Origin: Desulfovibrionaceae bacterium
GTDB lineage: Bacteria > Desulfobacterota > Desulfovibrionia > Desulfovibrionales > Desulfovibrionaceae
Direction of reading: 5' to 3'
Length of the DNA stretch: 64,000 nt
Assembly: GCA_029011315.1 (NCBI GenBank)
Contig: JAQXLA010000005.1
Span: 123,345-187,344, forward strand
Numbering within the stretch: position 1 is the first letter of the stretch; each line of letters opens with the position of its first letter. The translations under genes were made by a program, and so were the position numbers. Of this stretch, positions 20,346 through 29,930 are shown piece by piece. The notes beneath the pieces were generated by a model. That model was not told the DNA's origin. It ran no database searches and was given only the letters and a program-made list of their open reading frames with translations.

Positions 20346-21698
20346 TTAATTCACGCCTTGGGCGATCATGGCATCGGCGACCTGCGTGAATCCGGCGATG
20401 TTGGCACCGAGAAGCAGATTTCCTTCAGCTTTGAAATCTTTCGCTGTAGCAGCTGTCATATCATGGATGTTGTACATGATATTTTTCAGCTTCGAGTCAA
20501 CTTCTTCAAAGGTCCAGTGAACCATACCGGCATTCTGAGCCATTTCGAGCTGGCTGGTCGCTACGCCGCCGGCGTTGGCTGCCTTAGCCGGACCGTAGTT
20601 GATGCCGGATTCCACAAAAGTCCGCATCGCTTCGAGCGAGCTGGGCATATTCGCACCTTCCGCAACACAGGTGCAGCCATTGGCGATCAAGGTCTGAGCG
20701 GCCTTGCCGGTGACTTCATTCTGCGTCGCGCAGGGGAAAGCTGCATCACAGGGAACAGCCCATACACCGTTCATACCTTCAGGATATTCGGAAACAGGCG
20801 TGTATTTCGCTCCAGGACGGAGTTCAGCATAACGGGTCAGGCGGGCGCGTTCCACTTCCTTGACCTGCTTGAGCAAAGCAATATCAATGCCTTCAGGATC
20901 ATAGATAAAGCCGTTGGAATCGGAAACCGTCACAGGCTTGGCACCGACCTGCCACAGCTTTTCAACGCAATAGGTCGCAACATTGCCGGATCCGGATACG
21001 GCGCAAGTACGACCCTCAAGGCTCTTGCCACAGGAAGCCAGCATACGTTCGGTGAAATAGACCAGACCATAGCCAGTTGCTTCCGTGCGAGCCAGAGAAC
21101 CGCCGAACAGCAGGTTTTTGCCGGTCAGCACGCCTTCGTAACGTCCGGTCAGTTTTTTATATGTGCCGTACATATAGCCCACTTCACGGCCTCCGACGCC
21201 GATGTCTCCTGCAGGGACGTCAACAGTGGGTCCGATATAGCGGAACAGTTCTGTCATGAAGGCATTGCAGAAACGCATGATTTCCGTTTCAGATTTTCCC
21301 TTCGGATCAAAATCGGATCCGCCCTTGCCGCCGCCGATGCTCAGGCCGGTCAAAGCGTTTTTGAAAATCTGTTCAAAGCCAAGAAAACGCAGAATGCCAA
21401 CATTGACGCTGGGATGGAAACGCAGACCGCCCTTATAAGGGCCAAGAGCTGAGTTGTACTGAATACGGTATCCGCGGTTGACCTGAATTTCCCCCTTGTC
21501 GTCCACCCATTCCACACGGAACAGGTGCGTTTTTTCAGGTTCTACAATACGTTCAAGGATTTTATGCTTGGCGTATTCCGGACGAGCGTTCAAAACAGGA
21601 GTCAGTGTCATCAGCACTTCTTCAGCGGCTTGAAGAAAAGTACTCTGTTCAGGATACAGTCGTTTCAGAGAATCTAACACATTCTGCACGTAATTCAT
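20346..21698 (-). CDS. gdhA: NADP-type glutamate dehydrogenase
   Basis: PYKGGLRFHPSVNVGILRFLGFEQIFKNALTGLSIGGGKGGSDFDPKGKS. Confidence 0.96.
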   Translation of the reverse strand: MNYVQNVLDSLKRLYPEQSTFLQAAEEVLMTLTPVLNARPEYAKHKILERIVEPEKTHLFRVEWVDDKGEIQVNRGYRIQYNSALGPYKGGLRFHPSVNVGILRFLGFEQIFKNALTGLSIGGGKGGSDFDPKGKSETEIMRFCNAFMTELFRYIGPTVDVPAGDIGVGGREVGYMYGTYKKLTGRYEGVLTGKNLLFGGSLARTEATGYGLVYFTERMLASCGKSLEGRTCAVSGSGNVATYCVEKLWQVGAKPVTVSDSNGFIYDPEGIDIALLKQVKEVERARLTRYAELRPGAKYTPVSEYPEGMNGVWAVPCDAAFPCATQNEVTGKAAQTLIANGCTCVAEGANMPSSLEAMRTFVESGINYGPAKAANAGGVATSQLEMAQNAGMVHWTFEEVDSKLKNIMYNIHDMTAATAKDFKAEGNLLLGANIAGFTQVADAMIAQGVN

Positions 21699-22031
21699 AA
21701 TAATCAAATTCCTTCAAAATGCCGGAAAAATCCGGAGTGATGTGGACGTCGAATTGACGTGTTGGAAGGTAGTGTAGCACAGCCGGAAATGGTGTGGGAA
21801 AAAAAATCATTTTTTACAGAATTGTTTAAAATAAGTTCATATTTTTGGGTGACCTTTTCATAAAAGTGCGGTTTGTTTCAATTTGTTATTTTAATTATAT
21901 AACAAAAATGTAGAATAACAGAAAACAAAGAGGTTTTCGCGTAAGAAAATATGGGCAATTTGATTCCATTTTTGTTAATTGACGAAAATGTCAATACAGA
22001 ATAGCCAAAGCCGAGTTGTTCGGCTGTAAAA

Positions 22032-22054
22032 AAAGCGGGACATTGTCCCGCTTT
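22032..22054 (-). terminator. terminator downstream of rny
   Basis: 10-bp stem AAAGCGGGAC-ATT-GTCCCGCTTT, T-run on minus strand (TTTTTTT). Confidence 0.85.
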
Positions 22055-22071
22055 GATCATTCTTGCTGCAA

Positions 22072-23631
22072 TTATTTGGCGTATCCAACAGCTCTGCGCT
22101 CTCTGATGACCGTAACGCGAATCTGCCCCGGATATGTCAGATTGTTTTCTATCTTTTCCGTAATATTGCGGCACAGCATGTAGGTTGCGTCGTCATCGAC
22201 ATTTTCGGAATTGACCATGACACGAATTTCCCGTCCCGCCTGAATGGCATAGGCTTTTGCGACTCCGTCAAATTCTGTTGCGATATTTTCCAATTCTTCA
22301 AGTCTTTTGACGTAGTTTTCCAGCAATTCCTTGCGGGCTCCAGGCCGTGCGCCGGACAGAGAATCCGCTGCCTGTACCAGAACATCCAGTGCTGTTTCCG
22401 GATGAATATCTTCGTGATGCGCTCCAATAGCATGCTGAATATCTTTGGTTTCATTATATTTTTTAGCAAGATCCATGCCGATTAGCGCATGGGGTCCTTC
22501 AATTTCATGATCAACAGCCTTGCCTATATCGTGAAGCAGTCCGGCTCTTTTTGCCTTCTTGACATCCATACCAAGTTCTGCAGCCATCATGCCGCATAAA
22601 GCAGAAACTTCCAGAGAATGTTGCAGAACATTCTGCGTATAGCTTGTTCGATATCGAAGTTGCCCGAGGATACGGATAAGCTCAGGGTGAATTCCGTGCA
22701 CGCCGGCGTCAAAAGTCGCCTGCTCGCCGATTTCCCGAACCTGCACTTCAAGTTCCTGCTGGCATTTCTGTACCACATCTTCAATCCTGGCAGGATGAAT
22801 TCTTCCATCTTGAATCAGCCGTTCCAACGCCATTTTAGCGACCTGTCGGCGCATAGGGCTGAATGCCGATAAAATGACTGTCTCCGGCGTGTCATCAATA
22901 ATCAGATCCACGCCTGTAGCCGCTTCAAGCGCTCTGATATTGCGTCCCTCCCGTCCGATAATTCTGCCTTTCATATCTTCACTTGGAAGGGTAACCGCAG
23001 TAACGGTATGATCGCTCACATAATCTCCAGCGTAACGCTGAATAGCTCCGGCGATGATGTCTCTGGCTTTTCTGTCAGCTGTTTCCCGTGCTTCAGTTTC
23101 GATAACCCGCATCATTTTGGCTGCTTCATGACGCGTGCGCGCTTCAATTTCTGACAAAAGGCGTTCTCTGGCTTCCTCAGCCGTCAGACCGGAAATTTCC
23201 TGCAGACGATTTTTCTGTTCTTCAATACTGGCTGTGAGCCGTTCCTCCAACTCATCAATTTGACGTTCGCGGCGAGTCAGATCCTTTTCAACAGCAATCA
23301 GCTCCTGTTCTTTTTCCGTTGTTTTTTCAATGCGCTCTTCGAGACGCTCGCCCTGTTCCTGCAGACGCTTTTCGCGATTTTTCAAATCGCGTTCCTGTTC
23401 TCTGAAGTCATTTTCCAGGGCTCGTTTCTGATTATACAGATCATTTTGCGCCTGCAGAAGAATTTCTTTTTTTTGTGCCTGAGCTTCCTTGCGGGCTTCT
23501 TCCACAATACGGTTGGCCAGATCGTTTGCATCTTCTTTGCGTTTGGAAGCCAGGTGCCGGTTTAATATATAACCGACGGAACCTCCAAGTAGAGCTACGA
23601 TCAGCAAGCTGAAAATTGTCATGAACTGCAT
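22072..23631 (-). CDS. rny: ribonuclease Y
   Basis: N-terminal TM plus long coiled coil; KH domain [31 protein letters not shown] domain [22 protein letters not shown]. Confidence 0.96.
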   Translation of the reverse strand: MQFMTIFSLLIVALLGGSVGYILNRHLASKRKEDANDLANRIVEEARKEAQAQKKEILLQAQNDLYNQKRALENDFREQERDLKNREKRLQEQGERLEERIEKTTEKEQELIAVEKDLTRRERQIDELEERLTASIEEQKNRLQEISGLTAEEARERLLSEIEARTRHEAAKMMRVIETEARETADRKARDIIAGAIQRYAGDYVSDHTVTAVTLPSEDMKGRIIGREGRNIRALEAATGVDLIIDDTPETVILSAFSPMRRQVAKMALERLIQDGRIHPARIEDVVQKCQQELEVQVREIGEQATFDAGVHGIHPELIRILGQLRYRTSYTQNVLQHSLEVSALCGMMAAELGMDVKKAKRAGLLHDIGKAVDHEIEGPHALIGMDLAKKYNETKDIQHAIGAHHEDIHPETALDVLVQAADSLSGARPGARKELLENYVKRLEELENIATEFDGVAKAYAIQAGREIRVMVNSENVDDDATYMLCRNITEKIENNLTYPGQIRVTVIRERRAVGYAK

Positions 23632-23822
23632 GGATGCATTCCTCTATGTTTTCGGGGCAGCCCCGTTCCTTTCGCAGAAGCGATGCAGCCTCTGCGGTGT
23701 GCGATAACACTGAAAAGCAGGAGGAATGATCGGAATAGAAATCGAAGTGTTGTGGAGAGAAAAACATGCGGACACAACAAATCTTCCGCATCTGGATGAG
23801 ATACGGAACCATTGCCGTTTAT

Positions 23823-23991
23823 CCCGGAAACGCCGTGGCGTACCATAGATGCAAAACCTGGATGACCAGGTGGAACGCTTGTGTCTTTCTTTAGGCTGCC
23901 TGCCATGCAGGTATGCACACTGAAATACGTCCCGCATTCCTTTTCAATGCTTGTGAGGTCAGCACCACAGGCCGCTCACATGCGCCCCAGG
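23823..23991 (-). ncRNA. ssrS: 6S RNA (candidate)
   Basis: Immediately downstream of zapA. Closing stem CCTGGGGCGC/GCGTTTCCGGG, second stem CTGTGG/CCACGG, 5' bubble hairpin GCATTGAAAAGGAATGC, and apical GTGCATACCTGCATGGCAGGCAGCCTAAA resembling the E. coli 6S segment GAGCATGCTCGGTCCGTCCGAGAAGCCTTAAA. Confidence 0.78.
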
Positions 23992-23997
23992 AAAAGG

Positions 23998-24267
23998 TCA
24001 CGATATATTTTCATCTATCTGCTTCAGCAGATCAGAAAGTCGTTCTTCAGAATCTTTCTGTTCTTGCCTTGCCTGCAACAAGTCATCAGCTATGCCGAGA
24101 ACGAGCATGGCGAGAACACGCTCTCGCCCTACAGGTCCTCCTCGAGCTTTCAGTCTCCCGTATTGCTCTTCAACGAAGGCTCGAGCTGCTTCAATGCGTT
24201 GCGCGTCGGCATCGGTTCTGAACGACAGATCAATGTCCAGAACAGTAAGCTGATAACTCTGCATCAA
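23998..24267 (-). CDS. zapA: cell division protein ZapA
   Basis: QLTVLDIDLSFRTDADAQRIEAARAFVEEQYGRLKA; ~90-aa ZapA family pattern, next to 6S RNA. Confidence 0.85.
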   Translation of the reverse strand: MMQSYQLTVLDIDLSFRTDADAQRIEAARAFVEEQYGRLKARGGPVGRERVLAMLVLGIADDLLQARQEQKDSEERLSDLLKQIDENIS

Positions 24268-24269
24268 CG

Positions 24270-24497
24270 CTAAGCAACCTCAGCGCCATTTTGCTGCAGC
24301 TTTGTCAAAAGCGCTTCAACCCGCTTTTCAACATCTTCTTCAATCAGCTGACGCATTGCCACGTCATCCTTCAGAGAAGCAACCTCTGCTTCAAGAGCTG
24401 CTGTTTTTTCCTGCAGAGCCCGATTTTCTTCACGCACTGCATTCAGTTCCTTAAGGATTTCGTCAACGCGGCCTTCCAAGAGATCCAAAAGTTCCAT
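24270..24497 (-). CDS. small coiled-coil protein (ZapB-like position)
   Basis: 75-aa heptad-rich MELLDLLEGRVDEILKELNAVREENRALQEKTAALEAEVASLKDD, directly upstream of zapA. Confidence 0.75.
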   Translation of the reverse strand: MELLDLLEGRVDEILKELNAVREENRALQEKTAALEAEVASLKDDVAMRQLIEEDVEKRVEALLTKLQQNGAEVA

Positions 24498-24562
24498 GTG
24501 TTCACCCTACTCTTTTTGCCTTCATATGGCAAGTTTCTGACTTTAGACAGTCACCTAGCACA

Positions 24563-25933
24563 CTAAGCTTTTTTTCGTCTGCAGGTTCGAAGAACCGGAC
24601 GCGTTACGGCCAGCGTATCATCTGGAACATCTTTTGTAATAACGGATCCCGCACCAATAAGGACGTTTTTTCCCAGAGAGACAGGCGCAACAAGAGCGGT
24701 GTTACTGCCGATGAAAGCATGCTCTCCAATATGGGTTTTGTGCTTGGTGACGCCGTCATAATTACAGATTATGGTTCCAGCGCCGATATTGGTACAGGAT
24801 CCAATGTCGGCATCTCCCAAATAGGTCAGATGATTTGCTTTGACTCCCCGGCCAAGACGTGCCTGCTTTAACTCTACAAAGTTTCCAATATGCGATTCAT
24901 CTTCCATAACAGCCCCTGGCCTCAATCTGGCATAGGGACCGACAGTGCAGTTGGCTCCAATCTGTGCATTTTCCAGCCAGCAAAACGATTCAATACGCGC
25001 TCCGGAGGCAATATGTGATTGCCGAATCCTGCAATGTGAGGCGATGATTGCTCCGGACTGAATGCATGTCTTGCCATACAGTTCACACGGACTGTAAATT
25101 TCCGCACCGGGTGCGATGTCAACAAAGGGACCGATGGCGACATCGTCTCCGTGAATCAGCACTCCTTTTTGCAACATCTCGTCGACACGCTGTTTCTTGC
25201 GGCGTTTTTCCGCTTCAGCAAGCTCGGATGGGGAATTGACTCCCAGTAAATCGAGATTTTTTCCACAGGAAATTCCGCGAATTGTCAAGCCGGCTTCTAT
25301 GGCCATAGCCAGAAGATCTGTAAGATAAAATTCTCCGCTGCGGTTGTCATTCGTGAGTTTTTCCAGAAGCGAAGACATGGTACTGAGACGCAGGACATAT
25401 ATGCCGGCGTTGATTTCTCCAGACGCCGGTCCGAAAAGCCTTTCGTCGTAATCTTTTGCCTCGATAATCGCTGCAGGCTGACCGTTCTTCCGGACAATGC
25501 GTCCGAAAGATCCCGGATCATCAAGGTCTAGTGTTGCGACGCAGAAATCAGCTTCTCCCGCCTGCTGAAGGATATGTTCAAAGATGTTTTCTGTGACCAG
25601 AGGTGTATCTCCATTTACGACAAGGAGAGTTTCAATACCGGCCTTTTCCAGATCGGGCAGAGCGCAGAGTACAGCATGTCCTGTTCCAAGCTGCTGTTTT
25701 TGTTCAATAAAATGCAGTGGTGAGCCTTGAAAGGCATCACGTACCTGGCTGGAATGAAAGCCAACGACAGCCCAGATTGCTTCTCCAAATAGATTGTAAA
25801 GTGCGGCGTACACATGTGACAGCATCGGTTCTCCCAAAAGAGACTGAAGAACCTTCGGCTTGTCGGAATGCATTCTCGTTCCTTTGCCTGCTGCTAAAAT
25901 CAGCGCGCCGACACCTGTTTTTCTGTCAATCAT
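24563..25933 (-). CDS. glmU: bifunctional UDP-N-acetylglucosamine pyrophosphorylase / glucosamine-1-phosphate N-acetyltransferase
   Basis: ALILAAGKGTRMHSDKPKVL; C-terminal hexapeptide repeats (IGNFVELKQARLGRGVKANHLTYLGDADIG). Confidence 0.97.
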   Translation of the reverse strand: MIDRKTGVGALILAAGKGTRMHSDKPKVLQSLLGEPMLSHVYAALYNLFGEAIWAVVGFHSSQVRDAFQGSPLHFIEQKQQLGTGHAVLCALPDLEKAGIETLLVVNGDTPLVTENIFEHILQQAGEADFCVATLDLDDPGSFGRIVRKNGQPAAIIEAKDYDERLFGPASGEINAGIYVLRLSTMSSLLEKLTNDNRSGEFYLTDLLAMAIEAGLTIRGISCGKNLDLLGVNSPSELAEAEKRRKKQRVDEMLQKGVLIHGDDVAIGPFVDIAPGAEIYSPCELYGKTCIQSGAIIASHCRIRQSHIASGARIESFCWLENAQIGANCTVGPYARLRPGAVMEDESHIGNFVELKQARLGRGVKANHLTYLGDADIGSCTNIGAGTIICNYDGVTKHKTHIGEHAFIGSNTALVAPVSLGKNVLIGAGSVITKDVPDDTLAVTRPVLRTCRRKKA

Positions 25934-26079
25934 GAATGCCTCGAGAGGATTTTTACCCGACAGATCGGGCTTGCAATGATGTTTTCGAAAACAGTATACT
26001 TGGATTCTCCCGTAAATCAAAGAAAAATCCCTGTGCGGCGGCAAGCTGTTTGCATACGGTATGAAAATGAGGTTTTGGT

Positions 26080-26427
26080 GTGAACTGGTCGACTCCTGTT
26101 ATAACGATTTGCCTTTTGATAGCATCGAATGTTTTTATGTCCTTTGCCTGGTATGGGCATCTTCGATATAGAGCCATGCCTCTTCTGGCCGTGATTGTGA
26201 TCAGCTGGGGCATTGCCTTTTTTGAATATACCTTGCAGGTTCCTGCCAACAGAATAGGATATGGTTATTTCAGCGCTGCCGAGTTGAAGGCAATTCAGGA
26301 AATTATTTCTCTGTCAGTTTTTGCTTTGTTTTCAACATGGTATCTCGGAGAATCTCTGCGCTGGAATCATTTTGTCGGCTTTACTCTTATTGTCCTGGCG
26401 GCTTTTGTTATCTTTAAAAAATGGTGA
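26080..26427 (+). CDS. DUF486 family small membrane protein
   Basis: Four-TM pattern NVFMSFAWYGHLRYR...FFEYTLQVPANRIGYGYFSAAELKAIQEIISLSVF. Confidence 0.87.
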   Translation: MNWSTPVITICLLIASNVFMSFAWYGHLRYRAMPLLAVIVISWGIAFFEYTLQVPANRIGYGYFSAAELKAIQEIISLSVFALFSTWYLGESLRWNHFVGFTLIVLAAFVIFKKW

Positions 26428-26439
26428 TGCTTTTCCATT

Positions 26440-27345
26440 ATGACTGAGCCTATTGCTGTGACGCTGGAAGAAAACGGACAGAAGCTGCTTTCGTTTCTAT
26501 CCCGAAGATTTGATACCACACCGGCAGTGTTGCATCGCTGGATTCGCACGGGGCAGATCCGTATCAACGGCCGCAGATGCAAACCCTTTGAAAGAGTTCA
26601 GGCTGGAGATTTGATACGAGTACCTCCCTTTGCTGCCGAAGATCGGAAACAGACTCCGGTATTGGCCGCATCATTTGTCATGCCGGCTGTGCTTTACGAA
26701 GATGATGAGATGATGCTTCTTTTCAAACCTGTCGGCATTCCTGTTCATCCTGGAAGCGGCACTCAAGCCGATATTGCTTCCTTCCTCGCATCGCAGTATT
26801 CGGATGCGCCTTTTCGTCCAACCCCTGCGCATCGCCTGGATCGAGATACTTCCGGTCTGCTGCTTGTTGCGAAGACTTATGGGGCTCTGCGACGTTTTTC
26901 TGATTTATTCGCTCTCCATCAGGGAATCGTGAAAATCTATTTAGCCTGGATTGCAGGCGTATGGCCATACGACTCTGTCCGGACAATGACGCATTATCTG
27001 GAAAAAAAAGAGGACGCATACGGCAGAGAAAGAGTTATCTCAGGCAGTGGTGGCAAACAGGCTTCATTGAGGGTTCAGTGTTTGTTGCATACCCGGACAA
27101 TGAGTCTGATGCGGATTACTTTGCTTACAGGAAGAACGCATCAGATTCGTGTTCAGATGTCCGCAGAAGGTTTTCCGCTTATGGGCGATGTGAAATACGG
27201 GGGGCCGAAAGTTGCAGATGGACTGAAACTGCATGCGTTCGCTCTGAAAATCGGCGACAAACAGTACACGGCTCTTCCGGGATGGAGCGGAGATTTTGCC
27301 ATACCTGCATCAATTGCCGACAGTCTTCTGAAAAAACCGTTTTGA
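26440..27345 (+). CDS. RluA-family pseudouridine synthase
   Basis: S4 domain then PAHRLDRDTSGLLLVAKTYGA catalytic motif; LLTGRTHQIRVQMSAEGFPLMGDVKYGG. Confidence 0.93.
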   Translation: MTEPIAVTLEENGQKLLSFLSRRFDTTPAVLHRWIRTGQIRINGRRCKPFERVQAGDLIRVPPFAAEDRKQTPVLAASFVMPAVLYEDDEMMLLFKPVGIPVHPGSGTQADIASFLASQYSDAPFRPTPAHRLDRDTSGLLLVAKTYGALRRFSDLFALHQGIVKIYLAWIAGVWPYDSVRTMTHYLEKKEDAYGRERVISGSGGKQASLRVQCLLHTRTMSLMRITLLTGRTHQIRVQMSAEGFPLMGDVKYGGPKVADGLKLHAFALKIGDKQYTALPGWSGDFAIPASIADSLLKKPF

Positions 27346-27389
27346 TGCGTTCAGGCTGTGTGGCAAGCCGTTATGAACATCCTTTCTAT

Positions 27390-27815
27390 TTAAAAGATCA
27401 TGATATATTCTATTTCTCCAGTCGCTTTTTCGATGCGGGTGCCAGCTATGCGAAATCCGTTTTTCTGATAGAAACGCACGGCACCGGTATTCTTTTGGTA
27501 CACGGTCAGTTCCAAATGCTCGTGCATTCGTTTTGCGATGCGTAAAAGACGGGATCCTATCCCCTGGCATTGATGACTTTTTGAGACAAACAGTCCGGCT
27601 ATGAAGCCGTCGATGATGCTGAGAAAGGCTTCCGGAGAATCGGGATATTCATCCGTATAGACCAGAATATCGCACAGCTCCAGAAAACCAGTTTGCATAT
27701 CACGGCTCATGGCTTTCCAGTGTTCGGCTGGGATAAATGGGTGAGCATTCAGAGATCCCTGAAGCCAGAGTTCCAGCAGCCTGGGCAAGTCATCTGCGCA
27801 GTATGGTCGAACCAT
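27390..27815 (-). CDS. GNAT family N-acetyltransferase
   Basis: FVSKSHQCQGIGSRLLRIAKRMHEHLELTVYQKNTGAVRFYQKNGFRI. Confidence 0.88.
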   Translation of the reverse strand: MVRPYCADDLPRLLELWLQGSLNAHPFIPAEHWKAMSRDMQTGFLELCDILVYTDEYPDSPEAFLSIIDGFIAGLFVSKSHQCQGIGSRLLRIAKRMHEHLELTVYQKNTGAVRFYQKNGFRIAGTRIEKATGEIEYIMIF

Positions 27816-27866
27816 AATATTACGTCATCCTGTAGAATCATTTTTGTGCGATTCAGGCACAGTTAT

Positions 27867-29930
27867 TCATGGAATCTTCTTCAGCTCAGAAGATTCTGAA
27901 GTCTTTCGTCTGTTGTGGTAGAGCAGATATTTTGACGTGCGGTACATGCCGTCAGCTGCCTTTTCCATGCGAATGGCTCTGTCAGACTCTTCATTCAGAA
28001 GATTTTTGAGTTCCGGATCACTGATACGGTACAGTCCCTTATGCTGTTCCCGAATAAAACAGTAGCCATCTTCCAGCAGCCGGACATGATGTTCTTCATT
28101 CCCTCCGATAAATTGTCTGGCATCGCGTCGAATGTCCGGATCCAGCAAATTTCTTCCCAGCCCTCTGTAGGAAGCATAGGAAATACCTGTCAAGGCAGCA
28201 ATTGTGGGGAAAATGTCAGGCTGTCCGCATGGCTGCGGATAGATTCCCGGTACGTATCCCGTTTCGGGGCGCTGTGCCAATCCCGGCGCATAGATAAACA
28301 TGGGAACATGATTGCTTTGAAGACGGCATGCCAAATATCCGGGAGTAACGTTCTGAGACGGATCGTTCAGTCCGTGATCGCCAAAAAAGACAAATATCGT
28401 ACGGTTGAACCAGTCAGTTCTTTTCGCTTTTTTGAGAAATTCGCCAAATGCGTGGTCGAAGAAGGCAAGAGACTGATACTCATCCTGTCCGGTAAATCCG
28501 TAAAAGGCCAGCTCGGAAGGATCAGGATGAGGTGGGACAAATCCGGCATTATCTCGGGGAATGGTATATGGACGATGAAAGGCAGCGGTTTGAATGACGG
28601 CGGCAAAAGGAGCGGATGACCGAGACAGGACGTCTACAGCTTCGCGGAAAAGATCTAAATCGGAAATGCCCCATACATCAATATTGGGTGCATTCCATGA
28701 TCCTTCCTCTAAAAGGTGCAGATTGCTGATATTGTGCTGAAGCAGCCCTCTGATATTGGCCCAGCTCGCACTGCCGCCAATCATATAGTATTTTTCGTAA
28801 TCGTTAAAAGAATCAAGCAAAATGTTCTGATCCACAAGCGAGGGATTCCTGGAGCTTGTCCCGCCGCTTCTATTGACATCGGGAATGCCTGTCATGGTTG
28901 TAAATATCGCCCTGGCCGTTGTGCGGGTCGGCGCAAAAAACCAGGGAAAATACATCGATTGTTCTGCTACAGCCTTCAAATTCGGGGTTGGGCCATGGCC
29001 AAATCCGGGAGCAAAGGAAGTCTTGGGCCAGCTGAGAGATTCCATAATGACGATGACAATATTCCAAGGCTTTCCATCTGAAGTTTTCAGCATTGCGCTG
29101 TGATTATTGGAACGGGAAAATTCGAGATCTGCGGCATTTGGAGCAGGAATTCTCAGCCATTCCGCCATTTCATCATAATGTTCACGAACGGCTTGAGGAG
29201 AGATTTGGATACTGCGGGAAGCATGAAGAGTATCGCGAATATTCTGAATCGGATTCAGTGCCAGCAGAGCCAGGTCGTTGCAGGTGCTGAAATACGCATT
29301 GCTCCATCGAAGCGGAAAAAGATTTGAGCTTATTTGACCGTAGGCTGCGAGAAAAAGCAAAAGAGCTGTCCCGCAGGAACGGATCACAAAGAAACTGGTT
29401 CGTTCTGGACTGAAAATATAGCGTTGCAGCAATGCGGCATAAATTCTGCACCATATATAGAGAATGATGCAGAATGCAATGGAGATGAGAAGGACTGGAT
29501 AGCTTTCCCAAACCATTGCCAGGGAAATCAGAGGATTTTCGAGAAAATCCAGAACAGTCGCGTCAATTCTTTGATGATGATAGAAAAAATATCCGAAATC
29601 TGCGCAGTAAATGATTCCGGCAGCAAAGAGAACGAACGCAGAGAAAAGCGTCAGGCAATGTCGCAGCGTCCTGCTTGCAGATATTTTTTGAGCCGTGCGG
29701 GGGACGCTCAGCAGAATGGCTGGAGGCAGGGACGCGAAAACTGCCATGCGCGCATCAAATTTGCCGCCTATATACAAAGCTTGAACAATGTCTATTACGG
29801 AGCACGATGCCAGATCTGTGCGCAGGAGATACCACATGACCAGTCGCAGCAGGAAGAAAACAGCCCAAAACAGAAAGAAAATTCTGAAAATTACGCCTGG
29901 ACGGGAATGAATTACCGGTGTTGATACCAT
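27867..29930 (-). CDS. LTA synthase/OpgB-like membrane sulfatase-fold phosphotransferase
   Basis: N-terminal TM segments; NIVIVIMESLSWPKT, catalytic FAPTRTTARAIFTTMTG, FFGDHGLND. Start placed at MVSTPVIHSRPG (29930). Confidence 0.82.
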   Translation of the reverse strand: MVSTPVIHSRPGVIFRIFFLFWAVFFLLRLVMWYLLRTDLASCSVIDIVQALYIGGKFDARMAVFASLPPAILLSVPRTAQKISASRTLRHCLTLFSAFVLFAAGIIYCADFGYFFYHHQRIDATVLDFLENPLISLAMVWESYPVLLISIAFCIILYIWCRIYAALLQRYIFSPERTSFFVIRSCGTALLLFLAAYGQISSNLFPLRWSNAYFSTCNDLALLALNPIQNIRDTLHASRSIQISPQAVREHYDEMAEWLRIPAPNAADLEFSRSNNHSAMLKTSDGKPWNIVIVIMESLSWPKTSFAPGFGHGPTPNLKAVAEQSMYFPWFFAPTRTTARAIFTTMTGIPDVNRSGGTSSRNPSLVDQNILLDSFNDYEKYYMIGGSASWANIRGLLQHNISNLHLLEEGSWNAPNIDVWGISDLDLFREAVDVLSRSSAPFAAVIQTAAFHRPYTIPRDNAGFVPPHPDPSELAFYGFTGQDEYQSLAFFDHAFGEFLKKAKRTDWFNRTIFVFFGDHGLNDPSQNVTPGYLACRLQSNHVPMFIYAPGLAQRPETGYVPGIYPQPCGQPDIFPTIAALTGISYASYRGLGRNLLDPDIRRDARQFIGGNEEHHVRLLEDGYCFIREQHKGLYRISDPELKNLLNEESDRAIRMEKAADGMYRTSKYLLYHNRRKTSESSELKKIP

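Noticed and set aside
20358-21452. 364-aa plus-strand ORF
   Set aside because: Antisense to gdhA; no domain signal.
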